A stretch of 64,000 bases of DNA from Proteobacteria bacterium DTSAM18 (GCA_028767165.1 JARACJ010000010.1:1-64000), one strand, 5' to 3'. Shown: positions 22,617-31,293, counted from the stretch's first letter. A program made the numbers and translations. Notes: generated from the sequence alone by a model not told the origin.

Positions 22617-25597
22617 TGGCGCACCAGCTCTTCGAAGTAGCGCCGCTTGAGGGCGCGGTATTCCTCGGGCACCTCGGCCTGCATGCCCTGCATGAGCGCA
22701 CGACGGTAGGCCTCCGGGGTCTGGAAGGCGTCGGGCTCGGGCAGATCGATGCGGAAGGTGCTGTCCTCACCGGACTCCTCGCCGTCCTTGCCCTCGGAGT
22801 CCTCCTCTCCTTCCTGGCCGCTGGACTGCGCGGCGCGATCCATGGCGTCCTGCAGGGCATCGAGGGCCCGCTGGATGGCGTCGGCCGCCGCCCGCTGGCC
22901 GCCCTCGGCCGCCATGGGATTGGAGCCCGACAGCGCCTCCGAGGCGCCCTTCATGCGCAGATCCGCCTCCGCGAGCGCCTCGTTCATGCCCCGGGGCGTG
23001 ATCGGCATCTCCTGGCCCACCCGCTGGGCGTCGGCCGCCGCGGACTGCAGCTCCTGGTTCAAGGTGGCCTGGGCCTGCTGCATCTGCCGCATCGCCTGGA
23101 TGAGCTGCGAGGAGGACGTGCGGTCCTGGCGCTTGAGCTGCTCGACCACGCTCAGGGCCTCCTCGATGAGGCCCCGGATCTCCTTCTGCTCACGCCGACC
23201 GAGCCCCTGGGGCTCGCCGTCGCGGTACAGGGTCTCGTGCCGCATCTCCACCTGCATCCAGACGTTCGACAGGGCCTCGAGCCCCTCCTCGACCCCTTGC
23301 AGATCCCGGTTGTAGGCGGACGCCGGCAGTCCAGCCGCGCCCTCGCTCGCGTACTCGGCCAGGCGCTCCTCGATGAAGGTGCGATCCGCCGCCTTGACCG
23401 ACTCCTCGTACCGGACCGCCCGCTCGTCGATCTGGACGGTGAGCTCCTCGAGCTGCTTCCACAGGGCCATGAGCTTGTCCTGATCGGTGCCCTTGTCGTT
23501 CTGGCGCTCCTGCGCGAGCTGCTCGGCGAGCTGCTCCTGGGCCTCCATGAGCCGCTTGAGCTCCTCCTTGAGCTCCGCCGCCTCCTGCCCGGCCTCCTCG
23601 GACTGGGCCTTGCGACGCTCCATCTCCTCACGGTAGGCGCTGCCCAGCTCGCGCATGGACTGGACGAGGCGTGAGGCCTGCTCGGATGCCTCCTCACGCT
23701 CGTCCTGTGCCATCAGATCGTCGAGTCGGCCGCTCATGGACTTCATGACGTCGGTGCGGGTGTTCACGAGCTCGTTGAGGGCGTCGCGGCCGAGGACCTC
23801 CGCGGACTCGGACAGGTCGGAGAGCGCCTCGTCGATCTGGGCCAGGGCATCTCGCTGCTCGGCCAGCTCCCGCTTCTCCATCTGGGCCTCGAAGGTGCCG
23901 ATGTCCGTCTCCAGGCGGGAGATCATCTCAGCCAGCGCCCGCGCCGCCTCGTTCTGATCGAGCCGGTCGAGGAACAGCGCGGCCTCCTCGTGGGTGAGGA
24001 TCACCTCGTCGTACAGCTCCACGAGCTTGTTCACCGCCCCATCCTGCACGGGCGCGTCCCCGTCGAACCCGACCTGGGTGTAGCGGACGAAGGAGGTGGC
24101 GGCCGACAGCGCGAAGCCGACGGGCTGCCACGGCCCGCGCAGATCACGGCCGGGCTGGTTGGCCTCGAGGATGGCCTGCAGCGGCTCGGTACGGGCGTGG
24201 ACCGTCTCGCCCCACTTGCGGATCTGCCGGCGACTGCCGCTGGTGGGGTCGAAGTCGGACTCGAGGTGCCCGGCGAGGGCGATGAGCAGGGCGTCGAGGA
24301 GCTCCCGACGGACGACGGGTGACATCCGCGCCCGGCCCCGTGAGTCGAGGACCGTGAGGGTGACCCGGCTGCTCACGCCCGACTTGTCGCCGGAGATCTC
24401 GTCGCGGTCCCAGGCCACGGCCTGCAGCTCGTAGGTCTCGCCCACCTCCAGATCGAGCTGCTTGGGGGTGACGTTGGCCTCTCCCTCGAGGCGGGACAGG
24501 ACCTCACGGGGCTTGCGCAGGCTGCGCTCCGAGACGAGCTCGTCGCCCCGGTACACCTGCAGGATGACCTCCCGCAGGGCGTGGTCGTCGGTGGCCTGCC
24601 AGGGAAGCTGCAGCGGACGGTCGATGGGGACCTCGACGAGGGGGGCATCGGCGATCCACTGCACCTCGGGGGGCAGATCGGCCTCCGTGCTGATGGCGTA
24701 GGGCTTGCTGGACTGGGGCGTGCCGTCGATCACCGTGATGATGCGGTATTCCTTCATCTCCGCATCGATGACGAAGCTTCCCCGCAGCTCACGCTCGGAC
24801 AGCAGCTCCGCCTCGAGCACCGGGCCGCCGTCGACCGACAGGCCCGCGGACGACATCGCATCGGCCGTGCGTGCGATGACCTCCACGCGGGTTCCCGTGG
24901 GCGCCCGCACGTCACCGGTGCTGTTCACCACCTCGTAGGGCTCACGCTCCATGTAGGCCGGGTAGATGTAGCGGATCGTGAGGTTGCCCACGCGGGCGAC
25001 CTCCTCGACCTGCTCGACATCGTCGAGCTCCGCGAGCACCCGATCCCCGCCCTCGGTGCCCCACCAGGCCAGCGCCCCCGGCAGCCCGCCGGGGATGATC
25101 AGCAGGCACAGGCCCGCGAGCACGTAGGCCCCGAGGGCGAAGGCGCCCTGACGCCGCACCGGCGCACTGGGGTGGACCGTCTGGGCGGGCACCCGGCGCG
25201 CCATCTTCAGCGCCCTGCGGGTGACCAGCTGGAGCAGCGCCTCGGACTCCTGGCCCCAGGTGCCCTCCTCGTGACCGACCGCCGTGACGAGGCGTCCCCG
25301 CAGCTTCGGCTCGAGGGCCTCCACGAGGCGCGCCTGCCGCATCGGGTCGGCCGCATCCTGCAGCGCCCGCGCCGTGGGGAACAGCGCCCACAGGACCACG
25401 CCGAGGAGCCACGCCAGCAGCAGCCATCCCGTGGCGGTACCGCGCGCGAGGTTGGTGGTGGTGAGGAGCAGGGCCACGGCACAGGCCACGCCGGTGACGG
25501 CCAGGGCGCGGAGCAGCCCCTGCCACAAGGCGAGTGCCCGCTCCCGCCGCGCGAGCTCCTGGATCAGCGCAAGGGTTTTCGACTGCTCGTCCGACAT
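22613..25597 (-). CDS. DUF4175-like large coiled-coil membrane protein
   Basis: At 994 aa this is the first gene of the MoxR operon. Two N-terminal helices (around residues 28-70) and a third near 155-175 anchor it. An Ig-like region follows (residues ~200-420), then a very long Glu/Arg/Gln-rich coiled coil from about 450 to the end. This layout fits DUF4175 proteins of MoxR/VWA loci. The start is taken as ATG 25597; GTG 25606 is an in-frame alternative, and neither has a strong ribosome-binding site. The protein could be a scaffold for the VWA proteins, which is inference. Confidence 0.75.
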   Translation of the reverse strand: MSDEQSKTLALIQELARRERALALWQGLLRALAVTGVACAVALLLTTTNLARGTATGWLLLAWLLGVVLWALFPTARALQDAADPMRQARLVEALEPKLRGRLVTAVGHEEGTWGQESEALLQLVTRRALKMARRVPAQTVHPSAPVRRQGAFALGAYVLAGLCLLIIPGGLPGALAWWGTEGGDRVLAELDDVEQVEEVARVGNLTIRYIYPAYMEREPYEVVNSTGDVRAPTGTRVEVIARTADAMSSAGLSVDGGPVLEAELLSERELRGSFVIDAEMKEYRIITVIDGTPQSSKPYAISTEADLPPEVQWIADAPLVEVPIDRPLQLPWQATDDHALREVILQVYRGDELVSERSLRKPREVLSRLEGEANVTPKQLDLEVGETYELQAVAWDRDEISGDKSGVSSRVTLTVLDSRGRARMSPVVRRELLDALLIALAGHLESDFDPTSGSRRQIRKWGETVHARTEPLQAILEANQPGRDLRGPWQPVGFALSAATSFVRYTQVGFDGDAPVQDGAVNKLVELYDEVILTHEEAALFLDRLDQNEAARALAEMISRLETDIGTFEAQMEKRELAEQRDALAQIDEALSDLSESAEVLGRDALNELVNTRTDVMKSMSGRLDDLMAQDEREEASEQASRLVQSMRELGSAYREEMERRKAQSEEAGQEAAELKEELKRLMEAQEQLAEQLAQERQNDKGTDQDKLMALWKQLEELTVQIDERAVRYEESVKAADRTFIEERLAEYASEGAAGLPASAYNRDLQGVEEGLEALSNVWMQVEMRHETLYRDGEPQGLGRREQKEIRGLIEEALSVVEQLKRQDRTSSSQLIQAMRQMQQAQATLNQELQSAAADAQRVGQEMPITPRGMNEALAEADLRMKGASEALSGSNPMAAEGGQRAAADAIQRALDALQDAMDRAAQSSGQEGEEDSEGKDGEESGEDSTFRIDLPEPDAFQTPEAYRRALMQGMQAEVPEEYRALKRRYFEELVRQ

Positions 25598-25675
25598 CCC
25601 ACCCACTCGTCTCTACGGACGTAGCCCGCAGCGTACCCCATCTGCGGTACCTCGTGACACCTGGTGACCCGGTGT

Positions 25676-25694
25676 CGGGTTCGGCCCGAACCCG
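25676..25694. repeat. Perfect 8-bp hairpin between lexA and the MoxR operon
   Basis: CGGGTTCG (25676-25683) and CGAACCCG (25687-25694) are perfect inverted arms around GCC. The site is 45 bases past the lexA stop and about 80 bases before the next gene on the same strand. No T-tract follows on the minus strand, so it could be a weak terminator, an RNA-processing site or an operator. A second dyad, GACACC/GGTGTC, lies next to it. Confidence 0.4.
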
Positions 25695-25738
25695 CCGTAC
25701 ATGGTGTCTATCGGTGGGAGGAGGTGGGGATGTACCCC

Positions 25739-26389
25739 TCAGTGGACCTGTCGGTACACCCCGACCACGACCCCCATGATCCGGCACTCCCCCACGTCCG
25801 GCGCCACGTAGATGCTCTGCATGGAGGCGTTGGAGGGCTCCAACCGAAGCAGGCCACGCTCGCGGAAGACACGCTTGACCGTGGCTTCTCCGTCGACGAG
25901 GACGGCGGCGATCTCGCCCTGCCGGCAGTCGGGCTGCTGGCGTACGAAGACGGTGTCGCCATCGAGGATGCCGTCTTCGATCATGGAGTCGCCCTGCACG
26001 GTGAGGGCGAAGACGTTGCCCCCCTGGACCATCTGCCGATCGATGAACAACAGATTGTCATGTTCTTCCACGGCGGCGATGGGGATGCCTGCCGCGATGC
26101 GCCCCAGCACGGGCACGCCCACCACCTGGCCGGAGGGCGCGGGCCCCCGCAGCCGCATGCCCTCGCGCCCCTTGGTGGTGAGGCTGAGGGAGCGTGCGGC
26201 ACCACGGCCGCCGACCCGCTCGAGGTAGCCCTTGCGTTCGAGGGCCCGGACGTGGTCGCTCACCCCGTTGGTGCTGCGGATGCCGAGCTGCTCGCCGATC
26301 TCCCGGTAGCTGGGCGCGACACCCGACTCGGCCATGGCCGCACGGATGACGTCGAGAACCTGTTGCTGACGGGCGGAAAGATCGCTCAC
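25739..26389 (-). CDS. lexA: LexA repressor
   Basis: The SOS repressor undergoes RecA-stimulated self-cleavage. The 216-residue protein has an N-terminal winged helix (SYREIGEQLGIRSTNGVSDH) and a C-terminal S24 peptidase domain. The Ala-Gly scissile bond lies in RIAAGIP, the catalytic serine in GDSM and the catalytic lysine in EATVKRV. All of these are intact. A perfect palindrome 34-62 bases upstream is a strong candidate for its own operator. The gene stands alone between the FHA gene and the MoxR operon. Confidence 0.97.
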   Translation of the reverse strand: MSDLSARQQQVLDVIRAAMAESGVAPSYREIGEQLGIRSTNGVSDHVRALERKGYLERVGGRGAARSLSLTTKGREGMRLRGPAPSGQVVGVPVLGRIAAGIPIAAVEEHDNLLFIDRQMVQGGNVFALTVQGDSMIEDGILDGDTVFVRQQPDCRQGEIAAVLVDGEATVKRVFRERGLLRLEPSNASMQSIYVAPDVGECRIMGVVVGVYRQVH

Positions 26390-26422
26390 GGGGCGCCTCG
26401 GATCGGATGGTGGGGGTGAACA

Positions 26423-26451
26423 CCTGACCAGTATGCCCCATACTGAACAGG
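26423..26451. promoter_or_regulatory. Candidate LexA operator (SOS box)
   Basis: CAGTATG (26429-26435) and CATACTG (26439-26445) are perfect arms around CCC. A second symmetric pair, CCTG (26423-26426) and CAGG (26448-26451), shares the same centre at 26437. The site sits upstream of lexA where autoregulation is expected. It differs from both the Escherichia coli CTG-N10-CAG and the Bacillus-type boxes, so it would be a lineage-specific SOS motif. Binding is inferred. Confidence 0.7.
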
Positions 26452-26458
26452 CGTCAAG

Positions 26459-28006
26459 TCATGGCCGTGGCCAGATCTCCCACCAGGCCCGATCCACCTG
26501 CAGGCTCGCCAGGCGCCTGTGCACCTTCATCTTGAGGCGTCCCTCGTGGGGGCCGTGCTCGAACGGCAGCGAGGACTGTCCGTAGGCGAGCTCGAGGACC
26601 TGCTCGGGCGCGTCGCAACCGCTCAGCGTGACCTCCGCGAACACGGAGCTCGGCGTGCAGCCGGTCCAGTGCAGACAGGCGAGCGAGGCCTGCTCCACCT
26701 CCGCCTGCAGGCACGCGGGCCAGTCCGCGTGGGTGCTGAGGGGCCCGGCGGTGACCCAGGCCCCGGCGGTCTCCGCCTCACCGTGCATCAGCCAGGGCTC
26801 ACGGGGCACCGGCCACTCCTCACGGGGCGTGTCGGCATCCCGCCAGGGATCGTCGACGACACGAAGGGCCCCTCCCCGCTTGGGCGGCGCGAGGCGGGCG
26901 AGGTTCTTCGTCTGTCCCCACTGGGCCTGGGGCGTGCCCCAGCGCCCGCCGTCGAACATGCTGATGTCCTCCACCAGCGCATACCGGCCCGTCTCCGACA
27001 GGGCGACGGCATCCACGGGCCGTCCGCCGGGCCCGGACGCGTCCTTGAGGGACAGGGAGGTGGTGCAGCCATCCTCCAGGAGCCTGCGCTCCCCTCCCTG
27101 GAGGAGGACCTGCGCCGGCACCCCGGGCACGGCCGTCTCGCACAGGATGTAGTGGGCAGGCTCGATGATGCCCTGCCGGGCGAGGAAGGTCTCGACGCGG
27201 CCGGCGTCCGCGGGCGTGGCCTTGACCGGTGGCGCCCCCAGGGGAGCGTCGGCGCCCTGGCGGGGCCACACGTAGGTGCTCAGCGCAGGGGCCGGCAGCC
27301 AGGTGTCCTCGGGCCCCTCGGTCCAACGCACGCCCCCACACCGCAGCACGGCGGGATCGGCCCCCGGCGCCTCGTCGAGGCGGCAGTTCGGGGGCAGCAC
27401 GTCGAGCACCGTCCAGGTGTCGTCGGCGGCCACCTGCACCCGCCAGGTGCCACGGCGGCTGGTGAGCCACAGCTGCCAGCCCCCCGGTCCCTGCCGGCCC
27501 TCGAGCACCTCGAGGGGCACCTTGCGCACCTCCGTGCGCCAGGCGAACGAGGCGGGCACCTCGAAGGCGAAGTCCTGGCCGTGGGCGGTCGTGCCGACCA
27601 CCTTCTGGGGCTCCTCCAGGCTGCCGAGCTCGTGCCACAGGATGAGCGTCGCCGCCAGCGCCAGGCCGGACACCGCGATGGATCCCATCGCGAACCAGCG
27701 GACGGCGTCCTTCTGCCGCAGCATGACGCGGGTGCCGCCGACGGTGAACGTGCTGCCGGGTCGCAGCGCGACGGGTGTCGCCACGCGGGCCCCGTGCAGG
27801 AGGGTGCCACCGGCGGAGCCCCTGTCCTCGAGCCAGACCTTGTCGCCGACCCGGCTGACCTCCGCGTGGTGGATGCTCACGAGCGGATCGGTGAGTTGCA
27901 GGCCTTCGCCGCCACGTCCGATGACGACCGTCCGGCCAGGTTGCAGAGGGGCCGTCATGCCGGCCTGCGGGCCGTTCAAGACCACCAACACCAGTGTCGA
28001 AGACAT
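26459..28006 (-). CDS. FHA-domain membrane protein
   Basis: The 515-residue protein starts with a forkhead-associated phosphothreonine-binding domain: IGRGGEG, then SIHHAEV and RGSAGGTLLHG, with the conserved Gly-Arg and Ser-x2-His positions. One membrane helix follows near residues 103-126. The remaining ~385 residues are probably extracytoplasmic and match nothing I recognise. The topology puts the FHA domain inside and the unknown domain outside, as in sensors of Ser/Thr kinase signalling. No kinase gene is in the window. The start is ATG 28006; a further in-frame ATG at 28078 would add a sequence unlike an FHA N-terminus. Confidence 0.75.
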   Translation of the reverse strand: MSSTLVLVVLNGPQAGMTAPLQPGRTVVIGRGGEGLQLTDPLVSIHHAEVSRVGDKVWLEDRGSAGGTLLHGARVATPVALRPGSTFTVGGTRVMLRQKDAVRWFAMGSIAVSGLALAATLILWHELGSLEEPQKVVGTTAHGQDFAFEVPASFAWRTEVRKVPLEVLEGRQGPGGWQLWLTSRRGTWRVQVAADDTWTVLDVLPPNCRLDEAPGADPAVLRCGGVRWTEGPEDTWLPAPALSTYVWPRQGADAPLGAPPVKATPADAGRVETFLARQGIIEPAHYILCETAVPGVPAQVLLQGGERRLLEDGCTTSLSLKDASGPGGRPVDAVALSETGRYALVEDISMFDGGRWGTPQAQWGQTKNLARLAPPKRGGALRVVDDPWRDADTPREEWPVPREPWLMHGEAETAGAWVTAGPLSTHADWPACLQAEVEQASLACLHWTGCTPSSVFAEVTLSGCDAPEQVLELAYGQSSLPFEHGPHEGRLKMKVHRRLASLQVDRAWWEIWPRP

Positions 28007-28106
28007 ACGAGCCCCTTGATGCTTGCCGCTGACGCCCGGGTACACCAGAATCTGTAGCATAGAGCAACACCGGGGCACTGCGCCCCGAGCGCCCTCCGAG
28101 GTCTCG

Positions 28107-28859
28107 ATGCGTTCCTATTCACGGCCCCCCGGCCCGCCCGGTCTCCAGCTTCCCCAGCTTTCCCCTTCGCTGAAACGCGTCCTGTTGGCGCTGGGTGGGC
28201 TGTACGTCGTGGAGCTGCTCCTGCCGGTGCTCGGCGTGTCGACCAGCGCGCTCATGTGGCAACCGCTCGGCCAGGGCTTCGCCCCGTGGCAGCTGTTCAC
28301 GCGGTTCCTGATCAACAAGCCGGCGGGGGCCTTCGGCCTCGCCATCAACCTGTTGATGCTGTACTTCGTCCTGCCCGACCTCATGCGTTCCCTGAGCCGC
28401 AGGCAGCTGCTGGAGGCCACCGGCGCGGCAGCACTCGGGGCCACCGCCCTTCCGCTCCTGTTCGACCTCGTGGGTCTCGGCTACGGTGCGGCGTGGGGCT
28501 GGGGCACGTTCCTCATCGGCGTGTTCACGCTGTTCGGGCTGCTGCACCACAACGCGATCATCCGCCTGTACTTCCTGTTTCCCATCAAGGCCGGCTGGTT
28601 CGTCTGGATCTCCCTGGGGATCAGCCTCGTGAGCGCCCTGTCGAGCTTCTCGCCGGGCATGGGCTTTCGCATGCAGGCCCTGCAGGGCGTGGGCGTCTGG
28701 GTCGGTACCTGGGGATGGTGGCAGGCCATGGGGCCCGGCGTCCGCAAGCGCAAGCTCGTCTCGTCGGCCAAGAAGGTCGAGCGCGACCTCAAGCGCTTCA
28801 CGGTGCTCGACGGCGGACGCGACGGAACGAAAGGAGGCAAGAAGGATGTCTGGCATTGA
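28107..28859 (+). CDS. Rhomboid-like six-helix membrane protein, probably not a protease
   Basis: This 250-residue protein has about six hydrophobic helices spaced as in rhomboid-superfamily proteins, with WQLFTRFLINK after the first helix resembling the conserved loop 1. The GxSG serine motif is absent (GYGAAWGWGTF lies where it would be expected), so protease activity is unlikely. The start is ATG 28107; the frame is open further upstream but the added sequence is not membrane-like. It overlaps the next gene by 14 bases and is divergent from the FHA gene. Function unknown. Confidence 0.7.
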   Translation: MRSYSRPPGPPGLQLPQLSPSLKRVLLALGGLYVVELLLPVLGVSTSALMWQPLGQGFAPWQLFTRFLINKPAGAFGLAINLLMLYFVLPDLMRSLSRRQLLEATGAAALGATALPLLFDLVGLGYGAAWGWGTFLIGVFTLFGLLHHNAIIRLYFLFPIKAGWFVWISLGISLVSALSSFSPGMGFRMQALQGVGVWVGTWGWWQAMGPGVRKRKLVSSAKKVERDLKRFTVLDGGRDGTKGGKKDVWH

Positions 28860-29343
28860 TCACGCGCTGGTGGCCGTCGCCCTGCTGACCGCCGGCCCCG
28901 CCCTCGCGGGCGACAAGACCCCGAAGGCACAGGTGGAGCTCGACCAGCAGCTCGAGAACGCCTGCAAGGCCGCCGTGTCCGACCACGGCCTCGTGCTGCT
29001 GGCGTTCAGCGCCGACTGGTGCGGCGACTGCCGGCAGCTCGACGCCATGACCCACCAACCGCCGCTGCAGCAGGAGCTGGAGAACTGGCAGATGGTCACC
29101 GTCGACGTCGGCCGGTTCGACCGCCACAAGGATCTGCTGCAGGCCTTCCAGGTGCGGTCCATCGCGCGCTGGGCAGCACTCGCGCCCTCCGACTGCAGCA
29201 AGCCCGTCACCGAGTGGCCACGTCTCAAGGTGGACACCCTGGAACCGAAGAGCCGACCGGACTCCGCCCGTACGCCGGCCGACGTCGCCCAGTGGCTGGC
29301 CGAGGCCCGCGCCCGCAAGCCGGCCCCCCAGGAGACCCCTTGA
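28846..29343 (+). CDS. Exported thioredoxin-fold protein
   Basis: The 165-residue protein has a short hydrophobic N-terminus (ALVAVALLTAGPALAG) that looks like a signal peptide. A thioredoxin-like domain follows with the redox motif WCGDC, in the context FSADWCGDCRQLDAM, as in DsbD-type C-terminal domains. A further Cys lies near residue 110 (PSDCSK). AAGGAGG precedes the ATG. Its position between a rhomboid-like protein and another membrane protein suggests a role in envelope thiol chemistry. Confidence 0.82.
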   Translation: MSGIDHALVAVALLTAGPALAGDKTPKAQVELDQQLENACKAAVSDHGLVLLAFSADWCGDCRQLDAMTHQPPLQQELENWQMVTVDVGRFDRHKDLLQAFQVRSIARWAALAPSDCSKPVTEWPRLKVDTLEPKSRPDSARTPADVAQWLAEARARKPAPQETP

Positions 29344-30440
29344 GCCAGCCCTCCTCCGTCACGCTCCACGGCACGCCCACGCGGTTCGATGCGGTGTTCC
29401 GGCCCATCGCCCGGGTGGTCCTCACGGTGCTCGGCCTCCTGGGCACCGCCCTGATCTGGTACTTCAAGGGCTTCAACCTGTGGACCCCCGTGCCCCTCGC
29501 CCTCGCGTTCCTCGTGTACGAGGTGATCTTCTGGATCCGTGGCGACCGTCCGATCCTCCTGAAGGCCGACGACACCCTCACGTGGACCGACCGGCGCGCC
29601 GGCCGCACCCTCTCCATGCCCCTCGACGACGTCTTCTCCGCCCGGTGCCACTACCGTCGCCTGGACGGTGGTCGTACGGAGGCAGCCCTGGTGCTGTGGG
29701 ATGACGACGCCCCTCGCTCGGCCATCCGCCTGCTTGTCGGCGATGACGTCCCGATGATGCCCCACGATGTCGACGTGAAGGCCATGGACTCCATCCTCGG
29801 TGGCTATGGTGGCCTGCTCACGAGCCTGGCCCCACCCGAGATCCGCTGCCGGCAGACCATCGACGACCCCGCCGGCCAGCTGCTGCGCTACCTCCGTGAG
29901 CGCCTGCCCGCCTCGGCCTGGAAGACCACCTGCATCCGCGTGTGGAAGGGTGCCGCCCCCGAGCTGAACATCTACGGCCTGCACGAGCAGCCCCACGACG
30001 GCGTGCTCGCCCTTCGGTCCGACACCTGGCGCCTGCACCTGGGCGACGAACGCCGGCAGGGCGCCCTCACCCTGCTTCGGGCGATGACCGCCCAGCGGCA
30101 GGCGAAGCTGGTCCGTCCCGGCGCCGAGCGCGATGCGGAGGGGCCCATGCTCGAGGAGCTCGACATCCCCCTGCTCCTGCTCGAGATCGACGAGGATCTG
30201 CAGCTCGCCATGCCCGCGCCGGCGGTGCCCACGGGCCGCAATCCCACCGCCCTCACCAGCGACACCCTGCACACGCACGTGCCGGAAGGTGGAGCCCTGC
30301 TCTGGCATGTGCTGCCCCGATGGCCCCAGTCCACCTGGCCGGCAGCCCTGCAGAAGCGCGTGGTGAGCCTGGCCAGAGCCCAGGAAGCCCGCGAGCGTGA
30401 GGCCGAGGCCGACGAGCAGCCCACCTCCGACCCCCGCTGA
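29340..30440 (+). CDS. Two-TM protein of unknown function, TTG start
   Basis: Translation most likely begins at TTG 29340, which overlaps the previous stop as TTGA and has GGAG nine bases upstream. No ATG or GTG lies near the point where protein-like sequence begins. The 366-residue product opens SQPSSVTLHGTPTRF, has two hydrophobic helices near residues 22-55, and then a large soluble domain rich in Leu, Asp and Arg. It has no recognisable motif. It forms a three-gene unit with the rhomboid-like and thioredoxin genes. Confidence 0.7.
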   Translation: MSQPSSVTLHGTPTRFDAVFRPIARVVLTVLGLLGTALIWYFKGFNLWTPVPLALAFLVYEVIFWIRGDRPILLKADDTLTWTDRRAGRTLSMPLDDVFSARCHYRRLDGGRTEAALVLWDDDAPRSAIRLLVGDDVPMMPHDVDVKAMDSILGGYGGLLTSLAPPEIRCRQTIDDPAGQLLRYLRERLPASAWKTTCIRVWKGAAPELNIYGLHEQPHDGVLALRSDTWRLHLGDERRQGALTLLRAMTAQRQAKLVRPGAERDAEGPMLEELDIPLLLLEIDEDLQLAMPAPAVPTGRNPTALTSDTLHTHVPEGGALLWHVLPRWPQSTWPAALQKRVVSLARAQEAREREAEADEQPTSDPR

Positions 30441-30509
30441 CCGGTCCAGGCTCACGGGGGCCTCACGGGTCGTACCGTGCTAACGTCCTGCGGATCCCTG
30501 TGAGGCCCC

Positions 30510-31133
30510 ATGACGAAGCACCTCCCCAAAGAAGAACGACAGGCGCAGATCCTCGCCGCTGCCCGTGAGGAATTCATCGAGAACGGGTACCAGGCGGCCC
30601 GGATCTCCGATGTGGCCAAGCGTGCCAACCTGTCCAAGGGTGCCATCTACTTCCACTATCCGTCCAAGAGGGAGCTGTTCCTCGCGCTGGTCCTGCAGGA
30701 GCACCACGCCACCTACCAGTTCCTCACGGACGCCGAGACAGACGAGCTGCCGGCCCTCGCCCACCTGCTCACCATCGGCATGAAGTACCTCGAGCACTTC
30801 GGTGGCGACGCGGCCAAGCCCCCCCGCTTCTTCCTGATGATGACGGAGCTCGCCGTTCGCGACCCCGACATCCAGGTCCGCACCCGGGAGCTCCACGAGG
30901 AGTTCACCCGCGCGGTCGCCAGGATCCTCGACAAGGGCGTCGCGGAGGGCGTGTTCCGGCCCATGAACACCGCCATCGTGGCCGAGATGCTCAAGGCCAC
31001 CATCGACGGCTACGCGGGCCAGATGGCCGTGGGCCTGCCCATCGACAACGGCGCCGTCATCGGCGACGGCTTCGTGATCCTCCTGCGCGGCATGCTGGCC
31101 AACCCCGAGCTCGCGGACGAGTTCCTCGGCTGA
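30510..31133 (+). CDS. TetR/AcrR-family transcriptional regulator
   Basis: The 207-residue protein has a TetR helix-turn-helix over residues ~10-55 (ISDVAKRANLSKGAIYFHY, then PSKRELF) and an all-helical ligand-binding domain. It would act as a dimeric repressor released by a small ligand. It stands alone, with a hairpin and T-run after the stop. The next promoter, 90 bases downstream, contains a perfect palindrome in its spacer and is the obvious candidate target, although that is inference. Confidence 0.93.
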   Translation: MTKHLPKEERQAQILAAAREEFIENGYQAARISDVAKRANLSKGAIYFHYPSKRELFLALVLQEHHATYQFLTDAETDELPALAHLLTIGMKYLEHFGGDAAKPPRFFLMMTELAVRDPDIQVRTRELHEEFTRAVARILDKGVAEGVFRPMNTAIVAEMLKATIDGYAGQMAVGLPIDNGAVIGDGFVILLRGMLANPELADEFLG

Positions 31134-31154
31134 GCGCCCCGCCTCCATGGGGAT

Positions 31155-31194
31155 GGCTCACGGCGTGCTCACGCCTTTTCCCGATCCGTGAGCC
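31155..31194 (+). terminator. Terminator of the TetR gene, with overlapping larger dyad
   Basis: GGCGT (31162-31166) and ACGCC (31171-31175) flank GCTC, and TTTT follows. A longer perfect dyad, GGCTCACGG (31155-31163) with CCGTGAGCC (31186-31194), overlaps the first arm. The two foldings exclude each other. The simple reading is a terminator 22 bases past the stop. Confidence 0.6.
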
Positions 31195-31222
31195 CCGTGG
31201 CGTGAGGATGCGTGAGTTTCGC

Positions 31223-31250
31223 TTGACTCGGATCGAGGATCCGATACAAG
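31223..31250 (+). promoter_or_regulatory. Promoter with palindromic operator in the spacer
   Basis: TTGACT (31223-31228) and TACAAG (31245-31250) are 16 bases apart. The spacer is occupied by a perfect 17-bp palindrome, TCGGATC-GAG-GATCCGA (31228-31244). A repressor bound there would block RNA polymerase. The promoter drives the two coiled-coil genes. The neighbouring TetR protein is a reasonable candidate regulator. Confidence 0.65.
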
Positions 31251-31293
31251 CCTGCCCTGAACCCCCATCCCCCGCCCTCACATGGAGGCTTTC

